From Cordylochernes scorpioides (lineage: Eukaryota > Arthropoda > Arachnida > Pseudoscorpiones > Chernetidae), in assembly GCA_030710605.1 (NCBI GenBank), contig CP092882.1:14816062-14880061 (forward strand): a DNA stretch of 64,000 nucleotides. Direction: 5' to 3'. The position numbers were made by a program, and so were the translations under genes. The notes under the pieces were generated by a model, which was given only the letters and a program-made list of their open reading frames with translations, did not search any database and was not told where the DNA came from. Of this stretch, positions 41,525 to 52,035 are shown piece after piece (the stretch's first letter is position 1; each line of letters opens with the position of its first letter).

Positions 41525-41770
41525 GACTTGTTCCATATGTAAATACCTGTTTTCTTTCCTCTTTTCGCTCTCCACTTCTCCCATCCATATTTCCCATTTT
41601 TTTCTTATTTTTTATTCTTTCTTATAATCTGTATATATTTACCATATGTATATAATCTTTCTCCATTTTTTATTTCCCACTTTCATAGGTTTCTCCGTCT
41701 TGTAACCCCAAGGAGAATCCTCTGTAAGACCTGTGTGTCTTAATAAAGGCTTTTGTGTGTGTGTGTGTAT
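41525..41770 (+). mobile_element. LINE 3' tail, AAGAC hairpin type, copy 2
   Basis: Matches 23690-23985: CTCTTTTCGCTCTCCAC, GTAACCCCAAGGAGAATCC, AAGAC-CTGTGT-GTCTTAATAAAGG and (GT)n. Confidence 0.65.
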
Positions 41771-41970
41771 ATTAAATGCAATTAGTTTTTACTTTTATTT
41801 TCTTCATTTGTAAAGACTCCGTGGTAAATCCATGTATAAGAAATTTCTCTCTTTCTCCAATTTACCCAGAAGTCTTAATTAAGTTTTGCTATATAGAAAT
41901 TTCATATTACCATTGAATATGATTAGCTTTAAAAATAATAATAACATTGTTTTTTACTGGTACTATTACT

Positions 41971-42440
41971 ATTGGGGATCGGTGGAAGGATGGTCTAAAC
42001 TGTTGGGTTTCGACCGCTACTACCAGGGATCGAATCCCGCATTGGGCATTTTTTTTTCTGATTTAAAAAAAAAAAAGCTTCAATGGCCCCTGATTCTTGC
42101 AAAAATCCAACCCCACCAGCGAATGTAAGTAACCAAACGGGACTCTGGCACATTTGTAAGTGCAAAGTCGAACTGCTTTTCACATGTAAACACAAGGTAT
42201 TTTTGTCTGTTTCAGTACTTTTGTCTGAAGATGGTAACAACGCTGTTACCGAAACGTCACACACTATTTATTTGTTTGGTGTTATTACCTTGTGTTTATA
42301 ATCTATAATCCAAATTGTGCCATATTGCTTTTCACATGTGTAGACATGTGGTGTACTTAACAGTAAAAACAGTCGCCAACTTCTACCCACCATGATTATC
42401 ATGGCCTGTACCACGTATACAAGGGATAAGCAAAAAAAAA
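41971..42440 (+). mobile_element. SINE A (tRNA-derived), copy 1, split by a Penelope-like insert
   Basis: tRNA-like head GATCGGTGGAAGGATGGTCT with B-box-like GGGATCGAATCCC, a body with CCAACCCCACCAGCGAATG and AGTGCAAAGTCGAACTGC, then after the insert ACATGTGGTGTACTTAACAG and tail GTACCACGTATACAAGGGAT, GCAAAAAAAAAAAA. Family copies are 45784-46089 and 52910-53200. Confidence 0.8.
42188..42325 (+). mobile_element. Penelope-like tail inserted in SINE A with 14-bp duplication
   Basis: TGCTTTTCACATGT occurs at 42174-42187 and again at 42326-42339, exactly flanking a 138-bp piece. The piece contains CTGAAGA, an extra T, hairpin GGTAAC/GTTACC, GAAAC and GTC (42225-42258) and the tail ATTACCTTGTGTTTATAATC. 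This shows that the hammerhead-like unit moves as a discrete element. Confidence 0.85.
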
Positions 42441-42469
42441 AAAAACTATTAATATTATTCCTGCATGTA

Positions 42470-42535
42470 TCCTACATTTCTGCGCTTTGGAGAATCTGTA
42501 TAAGACTAAATGGTCTTAATAAAGCTTTTTGTTGT
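42470..42535 (+). mobile_element. AAGAC-hairpin retroposon tail, short copy
   Basis: GAATCTGTATAAGAC-TAAATG-GTCTTAATAAAGC followed by TTTTTGTTGTTG. The loop differs from all other copies while the stem is identical. Confidence 0.65.
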
Positions 42536-43055
42536 TGTAGTTTTATACATAGAAATGTTATAGTAACGCAGATTATAAGTTATGGGCAGTAAAAACTTCT
42601 TGGTTTTTTTACATCTACAACTAACAAACCTAACGTTTTTTTAGGAGATTGATAGATCCGTAATGAAATCAAATTTCGAAATTGGAATTTCATTATTTCT
42701 CCTCATCTCTGAGTCATCTTCTATTCATGCCTTTTGTCGAGTTCAGTTGAGTGACCTTCACTGGATGTTTCTATCACAGAATATTTTTCACACTTTGTCA
42801 ACCTCTTCTCCGGACCAAAATCAAATTTCGTCATTTATTATTGTTATAACTTTCCTATGACACATTTGTTTCTTTTAGTCATGATTTAAAGGAAAATTCC
42901 AGAAACTCTAAATTTTATATAAACGTTTTTCTTTTATACAATTAGTTTTTTTTTTTGAAAATGTGGAAACTTTCAAGTGAAAATTGTCTTCAATAAGCTT
43001 ATAAGAAAATACTGGTGAAATTAAACTTTTGCATCGTCAATTCATAAACATCTTT
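42536..43055. other. AT-rich stretch without recognised features
   Basis: The 65-aa plus-strand ORF at 42663 is hydrophobic and serine-rich but lacks a plausible context; no repeat recognised. Confidence 0.4.
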
Positions 43056-43080
43056 TATTTTAAACATTTCTACAGCCTGC

Positions 43081-43122
43081 ACCACGCTGACGAGAGCCAA
43101 CAGCCTGAAACACGAACGTGGT
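43081..43122 (+). ncRNA. Hammerhead ribozyme relic, cleavage site mutated
   Basis: Stem I ACCACG/CGTGGT is perfect, CTGACGA and GAAA are present, and stem II GAGC/GCCT is weakened. The expected NUH triplet reads GAA here (GTC in the copy at 32386), so cleavage should be lost. Flanks match 32380-32520. Confidence 0.7.
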
Positions 43123-43147
43123 TAGCTTTTCTTGATTAATCAAGAAT

Positions 43148-43250
43148 CATTAATACCTTCGGCAAAATTATAAATAAAAGGTAATTTGCTGAGGAAAGAG
43201 TTTCTTTTAATTGAAACTTTCCCTCAGCGAATTGTCCTATATTTATAAGA
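43148..43250. mobile_element. Small hairpin insert in a Penelope-like tail
   Basis: Compared with 32430-32455, about 100 bp are inserted after CTTGATTAATCAAGAAT. The insert folds on AATTTGCTGAGGAAAGAGTT and its near-complement, and AAGAAT is repeated at both edges. Confidence 0.6.
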
Positions 43251-43409
43251 ATGGGTATTTTTGGCCAATTCTGGAATAATTACAAATCAACGAATAGTTG
43301 ATATTTATTCCGACAGATGGCGCAAACTATCAGAAAATTTTAGTTGCACGATCAGAAGATGCTTTTTTCTTTATATTTTTTTCTCTTGAAATTTGTTAAA
43401 CGACATCGA

Positions 43410-43720
43410 CTGGAAAATATCATATCGGGATTCAGACAATAACTCTGAAAGATATTACAGTGACCTTTATTGAAAACACACGTGATAACTAAGTGTGAAC
43501 AGCATCTGTCTCCTTCAAAAAAATAAAGGATCGGCGATATCAAACATTATCCACTTCCTTGAGTTTAATAATCCATCAGTGTATATTGAGATTCAGACAA
43601 TAACTCTGAAAAATATTACAGTACCCTTATTGAAGACACACGAGATAAACCAAGTGTGAACAACCTCTGTCACCCTAAAAAAAAAACGACCGGCGAAATC
43701 AAACACCTCTTTGTAAACTA
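43410..43720 (-). mobile_element. Tc1-like MITE units, two tandem
   Basis: TCGGGATTCAGACAATAACT and ATTGAAAACACACGTGATAA, then a second unit GAGATTCAGACAATAACTC and ATTGAAGACACACGAGATAA; the family is described at 1504-1700. Confidence 0.65.
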
Positions 43721-43767
43721 GTGTATAAAATATAGTAGGTTATATTTCCTCTATTGAATAGACAAAA

Positions 43768-43957
43768 AAGTCGGTGGACAAGAAGGGTAACACCCTCCAT
43801 TCCCGACAGCCATGAACCGGGAATGAATCCCGCGTTGAAATTTTGTTTAATATGTCAATAACCTTCACATATTATTCACTGTTTCAATTATCATGAACTA
43901 GGTTGCTCTTGTTGAGCGGTACCTATTAATGTGATTTTGAACCAGTTTTTGAACCAG
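43768..43957 (+). mobile_element. SINE B, copy 2, with 13-bp target duplication
   Basis: TGAATAGACAAAA at 43755-43767 and 43958-43970 flank it exactly. Head AAAGTCGGTGGACAAGAAGG with B-box-like GGGAATGAATCCC, then the body ending TTGAACCAG. A matching copy is at 16689-16862. Confidence 0.85.
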
Positions 43958-43970
43958 TGAATAGACAAAA

Positions 43971-44425
43971 TACAATTGGAAAATCATGGTATCATTGATG
44001 TTGAATTGAAAAAATAATCAATCTATATATTCATTGATATAAACTTATTTTATATTTTGAAAAGGTCGAAGAACTTAATACCATTTTGAAAAAATGATAA
44101 TGAGAACTCTACGTTATAAAAAGTTACAGTTTTACGTATAGTACTTGTCAGAAAGATGTCACCAGCAGCTTGAGTAGTGTCAAGTTGTCAACTAACAGAT
44201 GTCCTAGTTACAGAACTTTACTGTCTTCTCCATCCTATATTCACTTTATATCCATTTCTATCTACTAGCATTTTACATTTAAAACGGAACAGCATTGACT
44301 CGCAGTTACACAAGTGCGTAGGAGCATTACATGAATAATTAAACTATTAAAACACCTCGATGTGTCATAGAAATTTACCATTACACAATGAAGCGTCGGA
44401 TCCCTATAAAACAATGATTAAAAAG
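43971..44425. other. Unassigned AT-rich stretch
   Basis: No coding sequence or shared repeat seen. Confidence 0.5.
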
Positions 44426-44434
44426 TCTCGAATA

Positions 44435-44870
44435 CATTCATGGACAAAACTTAAGGAAGTAGAAAGTCTTTGATATTGCTGGTCGTTTTTTTTTTAAGGA
44501 GACAGAAGAAATTTTGTTCGCACTGTCCCTTCAATAAAGACATCAAATATCTTTAAGTTTATCAAATACCTTTCAGAGTTATTGTCTGAATCCCGATATA
44601 CATGCTAAAAGATACAACTTCCTTAAGTTTTGTCTATGAGTGTATCTTTCAGAGTTATTGTCTGAATCCCGATATACATGGTAAAAGGTACAACTTCCTT
44701 AAGTTTTGTCTATGAGTGTATCTTTCACAGTTATTGTCCGAATCCCGATATACATGCTAAAAGATACAACTTCCTTAAGTTTTGTCCATGAGTGTATCTT
44801 TCAGAGTTATTGTCTGAATCCCGATATACAGGCTAAAAGGTACAACTTCCTTTAGTCCATTAGTGTAAAA
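44435..44870 (+). repeat. Tc1-like MITE with 77-bp tandem expansion of its 3' end
   Basis: After a left end CATGGACAAAACTTAAGGAA, the segment CAGAGTTATTGTCTGAATCC ... CTTCCTTAAGTTTTGTCTAT repeats about four times at about 77-bp spacing (44573, 44650, 44729, 44803). Confidence 0.75.
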
Positions 44871-44934
44871 ATGTTTATCATTTTTAAAATTTTTCTATTT
44901 TTCATTGAGTTGTTTTTCATCAGACTGGGTATAC

Positions 44935-45135
44935 ATATACATTCAAAGAAGTTGTACCTTTTAGCATATATATCGGGATTCAGATAATAACTCTGTAAGA
45001 TATTACAGTAACCTTTATTGAAAACATACGAGATAACCAATTGTGAACAAAGTTGCCTCTATCTCCTTAAAAAAAACAGACGACTGGTGACATCAAAGAC
45101 TTTCCACTACCTTAAGTTTCGTCCATGAATATATA
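44935..45135 (-). mobile_element. Tc1-like MITE, reverse copy
   Basis: GAAGTTGTACCTTTTAGCAT at left and ACTACCTTAAGTTTCGTCCA at right, with CGAGATAACCAATTGTGAAC inside. Confidence 0.65.
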
Positions 45136-45770
45136 AAGCATCTTAGGTAAAATACAAATACAAATGACGATATTTAAACACGCTGTATGTACAATGATAA
45201 ACACTTTCTCCCAAAAAAAAAAAATGTTTGAAAAATATTTTTCTAATCTTTAATTAAAAAGGCATATATTGGATCAAAATATAAATCATTTTACCATCAT
45301 TTCAGTTGGCTGAAATTGGTAAAATAAATTATATTTTCATCCAATATTTTAATTGAATATCTATTTATGGATTGCTCTATTTACAAACAAAAAGATGAAT
45401 GTGAAAATAACTGATAAACTTAAACATCAAAACAAACACGAGACAACATATATTTAACAAATTCCTTCTATTTATATTATTTCGAGGCATTCCGTAAAAA
45501 AACGGGTGACGGGTTGTAAAAGATAAGAGATTTATTGGCTGTCGAAATGTTTATGACAAAGTGACATCTCCACATACCAGACAGCAGCGATCTCAACAAA
45601 CTTGTCATTGTACATTGAGGAAGTAATGTAATTTATATCACAGGTATAGCAGACACATGGTCATAATCATCTTGGTGAGTAAGGATTTACATCTAGTACT
45701 CTATCACCATTGCTACACGTGTAAAACACCTCAACATTTGTCTTTATGCAATTACAAGATAATAGAATAA
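45136..45770. other. AT-rich stretch without recognised features
   Basis: A short inverted motif AATATAAATCATTTTACC / GGTAAAATAAATTATATTTT is near 45280-45340; otherwise nothing recognised. Confidence 0.45.
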
Positions 45771-45783
45771 CATATAATGTCTT

Positions 45784-46089
45784 TTTTTTTTTGCCTATTC
45801 CTAGTACACGTGGTACAGGCCACGATAATCAGGGTGGGTAGAAGTTGGCGACTGCTTTTACTGTGTGCACCACATGTCTACACATGTGACAAGCAGTTCG
45901 ACTTTGCACTTACAAATATGCCAGAGCCCCGTTTGGTTACTTGCACTCGCTGGTGGGGTTGGACTTTTGCAAGAATCGGGGGCCATTGGAGCATTTTTTT
46001 TTAATCAGAAAAAATGCCAAATGCGGGAATTGAACCCGGGTCGTAGCGGTCGTAAACCAACGGTTTAGATCATCCTTCCACCAACCACC
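45784..46089 (-). mobile_element. SINE A, copy 2, with 13-bp target duplication
   Basis: CATATAATGTCTT at 45771-45783 and 46090-46102 flank it exactly. Minus strand: head GTGGAAGGATGATCTAAACC, B box CGGGTTCAATTCCCG, body CCAACCCCACCAGCGAGTGC, tail GTACCACGTGTACTAGGAAT and oligo-A. About 306 bp. ORFs on both strands here are incidental. Confidence 0.9.
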
Positions 46090-46119
46090 CATATAATGTC
46101 TTGAGTAACCTTGTCTTTT

Positions 46120-46180
46120 TTAAACCTTTTTAATCTCAAGCTTTCGGGCAACGGACGCCCTACTACAAGAGAATACATGG
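46120..46180 (-). repeat. Penelope-like tail with perfect hairpin-CGAAAGC
   Basis: Minus strand TTGTAGTAGGGCGTCCGTTG, CCCGAAAGCTTGAGATT: stem GGGC/GCCC immediately before GAAAGCTTGAG. Confidence 0.45.
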
Positions 46181-46191
46181 TACAAATACTT

Positions 46192-46550
46192 TGTTATGAT
46201 GCATTAGCGCGCCATCTGTTATGAAAATTGGAAACTATTATAGACGCGTATGATTCTTTTTAAAAATTAAACAATTTCTACTATCCATACTGCAATGGAA
46301 AAATTAATGGGAGGGCCTGGCTCATCAGTGGTGAACCCTCCAAGCGGTTTCGCCTGTTTAATCTACCATCAAATTTTAGATTAAACTGGCGAAACCGATG
46401 GAAGGGTTCACCACTGATGAGCCAGGGTTTCCCATTAATTTTTCCATTGCAGTATGGATAGTAGAATTTTTTTATTTTTAAAAATAATCATACACGTCTA
46501 TAATAGTTTCGAATTTTGATAACAGATGGCGCGCTAATGTATCATAAGTT
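46192..46550. mobile_element. T1 foldback MITE, full length with two cores
   Basis: TGATGCATTAGCGCGCCATC at left and GCGCGCTAATGTATCATA at right. Two inverted cores meet around 46365-46385 (ATCTACCATCAAATTTTAGA). The best example for defining T1. Confidence 0.75.
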
Positions 46551-46599
46551 TTTTAATTATTCAATTATATTTTAATTAATCAATGTCGTTTGTATATCG

Positions 46600-46740
46600 A
46601 CAATACAAGCTTCGGGTGTAACAGTACTTCGACAGGTACCAAAATATAGTTAGTACTAAACCAATTTAGTATCTTAGTTATAGCTATAGTTATAGCTATC
46701 GGAGTTATATCCGAAAACTTGTATTATCGTTATATAAACC
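46600..46740 (-). repeat. Penelope-like tail pair
   Basis: Minus strand ACCTGTCGAAGTACTG, TTACACCCGAAGCTTGTATT; a second CCGAAAACTTGTATTATCG lies opposite at 46712-46730. Related to 37905-37950. Confidence 0.45.
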
Positions 46741-46794
46741 CACACAATCAAAAAGATGACCGGTGACATCACGACTTTCCACTTACTTAAGTTT

Positions 46795-46985
46795 TATCCA
46801 CACACACAAACCTTTATTAAGACATTCCGTCTTATACAGACCATTCTCCTGTTAGAAATGAATCTAAAAAGAAATGAGAAGCAGGGGAAGAAACTGAATC
46901 CTCGCTCAGAAAAGAGAAAAAGGAGAAAATGGAAGAATATCTATGTACAAAAGACTATATACATTGTTTTTCGTGCATAGAACAC
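46795..46985 (-). mobile_element. AAGAC-hairpin retroposon tail, reverse
   Basis: Minus strand CTGTATAAGAC-GGAAT-GTCTTAATAAAGG at about 46845-46808. The ORF on the plus strand is incidental. Confidence 0.6.
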
Positions 46986-47114
46986 AGTGAAGAAGTAGAC
47001 TATTGAGTAAATGGTTGCATATTGTGAAGAAAAAAATATTTCCACACAGTTCAGTTACTTTGTTAGGTCTTTTTACCTCCTTGCAGTCTTTAATCTTAAG
47101 TTTTATCCATGATT

Positions 47115-47478
47115 GTCTTCTTCTTTCTTATCTCCACTTAATCATATTAGGGTATCAAGCTTGTAAAGCTTGAGACTTGGCAACCATCATGACTGTGTGA
47201 AGTAGAATGTGTCTGCCTTTGTCATTAAGGCTGGGAGCACTACTCAGTGGCAGGCCGACTTAGCTCCAAAATAAATGGCCGCCTCTGACATGAGGAACAG
47301 ACGTCATGTACAGCCGCTCCTAACATGGAGTACAAACGCTGCTCATCCTGTATCCCTGGATTGGGAGCCCTTACAAGGTACTATCAGCCGGGCCAGCTGA
47401 ACCCAGATTTTTTAGTGAGCTTGTTACTGCTCCCCCTCCTCCTTTTTTATCCGAGCTTGGGACCGGTAAAGGCGGAGT
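47115..47478 (-). mobile_element. 300-bp retroposon with (GAA)n tail, copy 3
   Basis: TTCTTCTTTCTTATCTCCAC at left (tail), body to CGAGCTTGGGACCGGTAAAG at right. It includes GCTTGTAAAGCTTGAGACTT near the tail, which resembles the LINE C-terminal end KLDTLI at 54165. Confidence 0.65.
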
Positions 47479-47734
47479 TTCCATGAGTGTAAAAAGAAGA
47501 ATTCAATTTAGAGAAGAATGACTTCACTGTGGACAAAGACAAACTCAAGAATAGCGAAACTGAAGCAGTAGGTCAGATAACGTTGCAAAACCTTGTAGAA
47601 TACCACAATAAATGAATATAAAGCACATGACTTACATTAACATTTATAAAAATATTCACCTAATAATTTTATTTATAATTCTATAGAATAATCCTTTGTA
47701 TCAAATATTAAGGTGGAAATATCAAGCTTCCAGG

Positions 47735-48080
47735 GAAAGGTTTTCTTTTTAAAATTGTTATTCACAAATCTTATCTAGCTTTCAGGTATAGACAATTGAC
47801 AATTAAAATAATTTTATTGACATCTTGTCAATACATACAAAGTGCACAGTCTGTACTATTTAAAAATATATATAATATGGATTATATACACTATGTATAA
47901 ATGAATATGGCGTCTCTGCCAGCGCTGCAGAGTTTGGTGGAGAATCGCCAGTGGGTCTCCAGTGACACCACGCATTTCGCTTTCAGATATAGAAGCCCTT
48001 CTTAAGGAGATAAACACGATACAATGATACTCTTCTATATGGACTTCCATGCCTGAAAACTAGAAAGAGATTTGTGAATA
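47735..48080 (-). mobile_element. Retroposon end inside inverted flanks
   Basis: Minus strand: short ORF MEVHIEEYHCIVFISLRRAS, EMRGVTGDPLAILHQTLQRW, then a 3' UTR ending GACAAGATGTCAATAAAAT. Outer text ATTCACAAATCTTATCTAGC and AGAAAGAGATTTGTGAATA is inverted. The tail matches the element at 40068-40340. Confidence 0.45.
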
Positions 48081-48478
48081 AAAAATGCTAAAAAGAAACC
48101 TATCTCTAGAGGCGCTTGATCTTTCATCTTAGAGTAATCTTATTTATTTAAATACTTTCCAAATCATAAAATTCTTAAATATGCAAATTTATTTTCCTTC
48201 CTATGTTTATCTATAGTTTACATGTCTTTGCGAAACATTTGCCTGATTAAGAACCAGCACATGAAAACTTGCAGTTATACTTAATAAAAGAAACGCTATG
48301 CATTTTTTTTTATATACCAGAGGAGGCACCTCTCCCTTTAAAATAGATAAAAACAATGCATTTTGGTTTATCACTCCTATATAGAACGTTATGGTTATAA
48401 TGAAGAATGTGCCGAAACATCTGTTTTATTGAATTGTTTCATTTACTATTTCATATAGTTACAATTATCTTTTGAAAA
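48081..48478. repeat. AT-rich stretch with Penelope-like fragments
   Basis: GCCTGATTAAGAACCAGCAC, ATGAAAACTTGCAG (48240-48275) recalls a decayed hammerhead-like tail. CCAGAGGAGGCACCTCTCCC (48315) is the arm seen at 13010. No coding sequence. Confidence 0.4.
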
Positions 48479-48484
48479 ATATAC

Positions 48485-49907
48485 ATTTTTAGAGGAAGAA
48501 CAAACCGTAGAGCATGTGCTCTTCAGCTGCCCAGCATTTCAACTACAGCGATTACAAACATTTATTGGACTGTCCTCATTTAATGACACTGACCTATTGA
48601 ATCTACCAAGGAAAAAACCGTAGAGCATGTCAGCTGCCCAGCATTTCAACTACAGCGATTACAAACATTTATTGGACTGTCCTCATTTAATGACACTGAC
48701 CTATTGAATCTACCAAGGAAAAAACCGTAGAGCATGTCAGCTGCCCAGCATTTCAACTACAGCGATTCCAGACGGCTACATTTATTGGACTGTCCTCATT
48801 CAATGACACTATCCTATTGAATCTACCAAGAAACAAACCGTAGAACATGTGCTCTTCAGCTGCCCAGCATTCCAACTACAGCGATTCCAGACGGCTACAC
48901 TTCTTGGACTGCCCTCATTCAATGACACCGTCCTATTGAATCTACCAAGAAACAAACCGTAGAACATATGCTCTTCAGCTGCCCAGCATTCCAACTACAG
49001 CATTCCAGACGGCTGCACTTCTTGGACTGCCCTCATTCAATGACACTGTCCTATTGAATCAACCAAGAAACAAACCGTAGAACATGTGCTCTTCAGCTGA
49101 CCAGCCTTTCAACTACAACGATTCTAGACGGCTACACTTATTGGAGTGCTCTCATTCAATGACACTGTCCTATTGAATCAACCAAGAAACAAACCGTAGA
49201 ACATGTGCTCTTCAGCTGACCAGCCTTTCAACTACAACGATTCTAGACGGCTACACTTATTGGAGTGCTCTCATAAATGACACTGTCCTATTGAATCAAC
49301 CAAGAAACAAACCGTAGAACATGTGCTCTTCAGCTGACCAGCCTTTCAACTACAACGATTTTAGACGGCTACACTTATTGGAGTGCTCTCATTCAATGAC
49401 ACTGTCCTATTGAATCTACCAAGAAACAAACCGTAGAACATGTGCTCTTCAGCTGACCAGCCTTTCAACTACAACGATTCTAGACGGCTACACTTATTGG
49501 AGTGCTCTCATTCAATGACACTGTCCTATTGAATCTACCAAGAAACAAACCGTAGAGCATGTGCTCTACATCTGCCCAGAATCCCAACTACAGCGATTCC
49601 AGACGGCTACACTTTCTTGGATTGTCCTCATTCAATGACACTGTCCTATTGAATCTACCAAGAAACAAACCGTAGAACATATGCTATTCATCTGCCCAGC
49701 ATTCCAACTACAGCGATTCCAGACGGCTACACTTATTGGACTGCTCTCATTCAATGACACTGTCCTATTGAATCCACCAAGAAACAGACCGTAGAACATG
49801 TGCTCTTCAGCTGCCCAGCATTTCAACTACAGAGATTCCAGACGGCTACACTTCTTGGATTGCCCTCAATCATTAGCACTGCCCTATTGAATCTACCAAG
49901 AAACAAA
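48485..49907 (+). repeat. 119-bp tandem array made from a LINE C-terminal tail, twelve units
   Basis: ACCGTAG recurs at 48504, 48617, 48724, 48837, 48956, 49074, 49193, 49311, 49430, 49549, 49669 and 49788. The first three units are shorter (deletion of GTGCTCTTC); later ones are mostly 119 bp. The unit translates EEQTVEHVLFSCPAFQLQRL, the Cys-His region after RNase H in LINEs; 119 is not divisible by 3, so each unit ends in a stop. Units with GACCAGCC form a homogeneous block in the middle. Confidence 0.9.
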
Positions 49908-50050
49908 CCGGCCTGGGAACACTCGGTGAACTGGTTTACTATGGCTACCAAGACAGACTCCTAAACCACAGGACAGCCCAGGTAGTTAGCGATCTATGGA
50001 TACACTCCAGGAGCCTGGATTACCTAGTTGTTATACTACTAACTTTTTAA
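49908..50050 (+). pseudogene. LINE ORF2 C-terminus after the array
   Basis: The last array unit runs in frame into AWEHSVNWFTMATKTDS and a stop (NLPRNKP-AWEHSV), giving the original C-terminal end of the LINE from which the array grew. Confidence 0.55.
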
Positions 50051-50635
50051 AATTCAAAATAAATTAATTCTAGATTCCCTCATTCTTCAAAAATTCCATT
50101 CAAATCGCGATAAAAAATAAAAAGAAGAAGACTCGTCTCAAGGGAAAGTTTTAACTTTTTGAGAAGAAGTGGACAACTGACAAATAAGATGAATCAACCA
50201 TGCAGAACGTTTCAGCAAACATATGATTTGGAATGGTAGTGAAAAAGAAGAAATTAAAGGAGACACGTTGCCATCCCAGATATTGCGAGTGAATTTTGAC
50301 GATGAAGGATTTGCCATCAATACCAATTTCACTAATTAGGTGCAGTGGTTTATATTTAGAATGTTTTCTTTGTCAGCTTTCTCTACCGCCACACCTCATT
50401 CCTGTCTTCTCTTATTCTTTTTTAGCGGTGTGAGAAAGGATACAGTCTCCAGAATGTCTTAGGGATTGTTTTGGTAGATTGTTTATGGTGAAGATATTGT
50501 TTTAAATAAATTTGTTTTGTAAAATATTAGAAGTTTGTGTTTATAGGACTTCAACTTGATCAGTCTTCAAATTCACTTATTCAGAAATTCCTTAGTTTTC
50601 AGAGATAGAAATCAATCTGGTTTATTTTTGGGATA
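50051..50635. other. AT-rich stretch without recognised features
   Basis: No coding sequence or shared repeat seen; the minus-strand 64-aa ORF is not convincing. Confidence 0.45.
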
Positions 50636-50639
50636 TCTT

Positions 50640-51090
50640 TTTTAAAATGTATTTATCAACCAGACGCGATATTTAAATATTTGCGCCTATTACAGAGAAA
50701 ACAAAAACATCAAACAAATTAGAACTTAGAATTAAATATTTACAAATTTACATGTATTATTCGACAGATTTCATAAGATTTATATAGACACAAAGTGGCT
50801 GATGTAAGAGAGTTAAATCATTTAGATCAGGGAACAATCTCACTTCTGTAAAGTTCGGACAGTCATAGATAAGGTGAAGAGCAGTTTGTTCAGTTTCTCC
50901 GCAGGAACAATTTGGTGTTTCTGATAGACCTCTTTTATGTAATGGCTGATGTAAAAGAGTTAAATGATTTAGATCATGGAACAATCGATGTCTCACTTCT
51001 GTAAAGTTCGGGCAGTCATAGATAAGGTGAAGAGCAGTTTGTTCAGTTTCTCTGCAGGAATAATTTGATGCTTTGAGATATCTTGGCATT
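50640..51090 (-). pseudogene. LINE C-terminal tail with internal duplication, plus 3' UTR
   Basis: Minus strand: NYSCRETEQTALHLIYDCPN, FTEVRHRLFHDLNHLTLLHQ, then LSETPNCSCGETEQTALHLI with the same block repeated, i.e. two tandem Cys-x-Cys-x5-Thr-x2-His-x4-Cys motifs where a LINE normally has one. The duplication is about 150 bp and keeps the frame. Followed by a 3' UTR with GGCGCAAATATTTAAATATC and GCGTCTGGTTGATAAATAC, the hairpin tail type at 39955. Confidence 0.75.
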
Positions 51091-51099
51091 GCATTCGAT

Positions 51100-51540
51100 A
51101 AAATCTATTTTATTAGACTGTCATATAAATGGTTTATTGTATTTCAACTAATCCTATCTTCACGTTTCCTTTTCTTCTTTTCAACAGTCAAACAACATAC
51201 GATATCTGGAAGGGATTTGATAGTTATTAAAAATGTTTTTTTTTTGATGGAATCTTCGATAGAAATTTTTTGTCGAAAATTGAAATCCTATGTTCATAGT
51301 TTTTAACATGGTCGTTCCTCGTATTTCGTTGTTTTTAATCTTTTTTTTTTAGAAGTCATATAGGATACAATCTCTGAAAAATCGTTTTAAGATCTTATGG
51401 AATCTTGTTGATTGGAGTATTGTCTTCGATAGATTCCTTTCAGTACAAAATGAAATATAGATGGAAAAGCCATAGATTTGACCTAGCCACCTGGCCAGCA
51501 AAACATCTCTTTGGTAGATTGTGAAGATTCCATTAGATCC
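51100..51540. other. Unassigned stretch
   Basis: AT-rich; ends in text leading to the hammerhead at 51563. No coding sequence recognised. Confidence 0.4.
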
Positions 51541-51562
51541 CGTGTAGATCTCATGGAATAAA

Positions 51563-51617
51563 GTCCGCCCTAGACTGACGAGGTCCAATAGCCCGAAACC
51601 ATGGTCTCTAGGTGGAC
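51563..51617 (+). ncRNA. Type I hammerhead ribozyme with long stem I
   Basis: Stem I: CCTAGA/TCTAGG perfect next to the core, extended by GTCCG/TGGAC after a one-base bulge (about 11 bp). CTGACGA, stem II GGTC/GCCC (one mismatch), loop CAATA, GAAA, stem III ACC/GGT with loop AT, then C. Cleavage is expected after 51606. Followed by GCTTTTCAGTTTGCCAAAGT, the tail seen at 27540. Confidence 0.8.
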
Positions 51618-51789
51618 GCTTTTCAGTTTGCCAAAGTTGGTGTTGTGGCTTTGTCACCGACCCGAGGCCGCTAGTTGCGGCGACGGTCAATAGATTGCGT
51701 CAGTTTTGACGTTTATTTTGACGGTAAAGGCGTCCTATGCTTCTATGAAAATGAAATATGTTTAAATACAGATAAAAAACGCGCCATAT

Positions 51790-52035
51790 ATATATTACTA
51801 ATGAAGACATTAAGATATGAATGTTTCTTTTCACAAATAAATCAAATTTCTACTGTCCTTACTGCGATGAAAAAAATATTGGGAGGGCTTGGCTCTGGTA
51901 GATTAAATTGGCGAAACCGCTGGGGGTGTTCATCAATGATGAGTCAAGCTCTTTCAATATTATTTTCATCGCATTAAGGAGAGTAGAAATTTGATTTATT
52001 TGTAAAAAGAAACATTCGCGTCTTAATGTCTTCAT
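51790..52035. mobile_element. T2 foldback MITE, compact
   Basis: TAATGAAGACATTAAGATAT and ATGTTTCTTTTCACAAATAA at left; two cores meeting at 51897-51910; right arm AAAAAGAAACATTCGCGTCT and TTAATGTCTTCATTCG. Same subfamily as 60745-61345. Confidence 0.7.

Noticed and set aside
42000..42055. True tRNA gene at the SINE A head
   Set aside because: The A and B boxes are tRNA-like but acceptor and anticodon arms do not fold, and the same body follows in all copies.
45865..46068. Overlapping ORFs at 45.8-46.1, 42.0-42.3 and 52.9-53.1 kb as genes
   Set aside because: All lie in SINE A copies with exact target duplications; the peptides on both strands are reading-frame shadows of the SINE.
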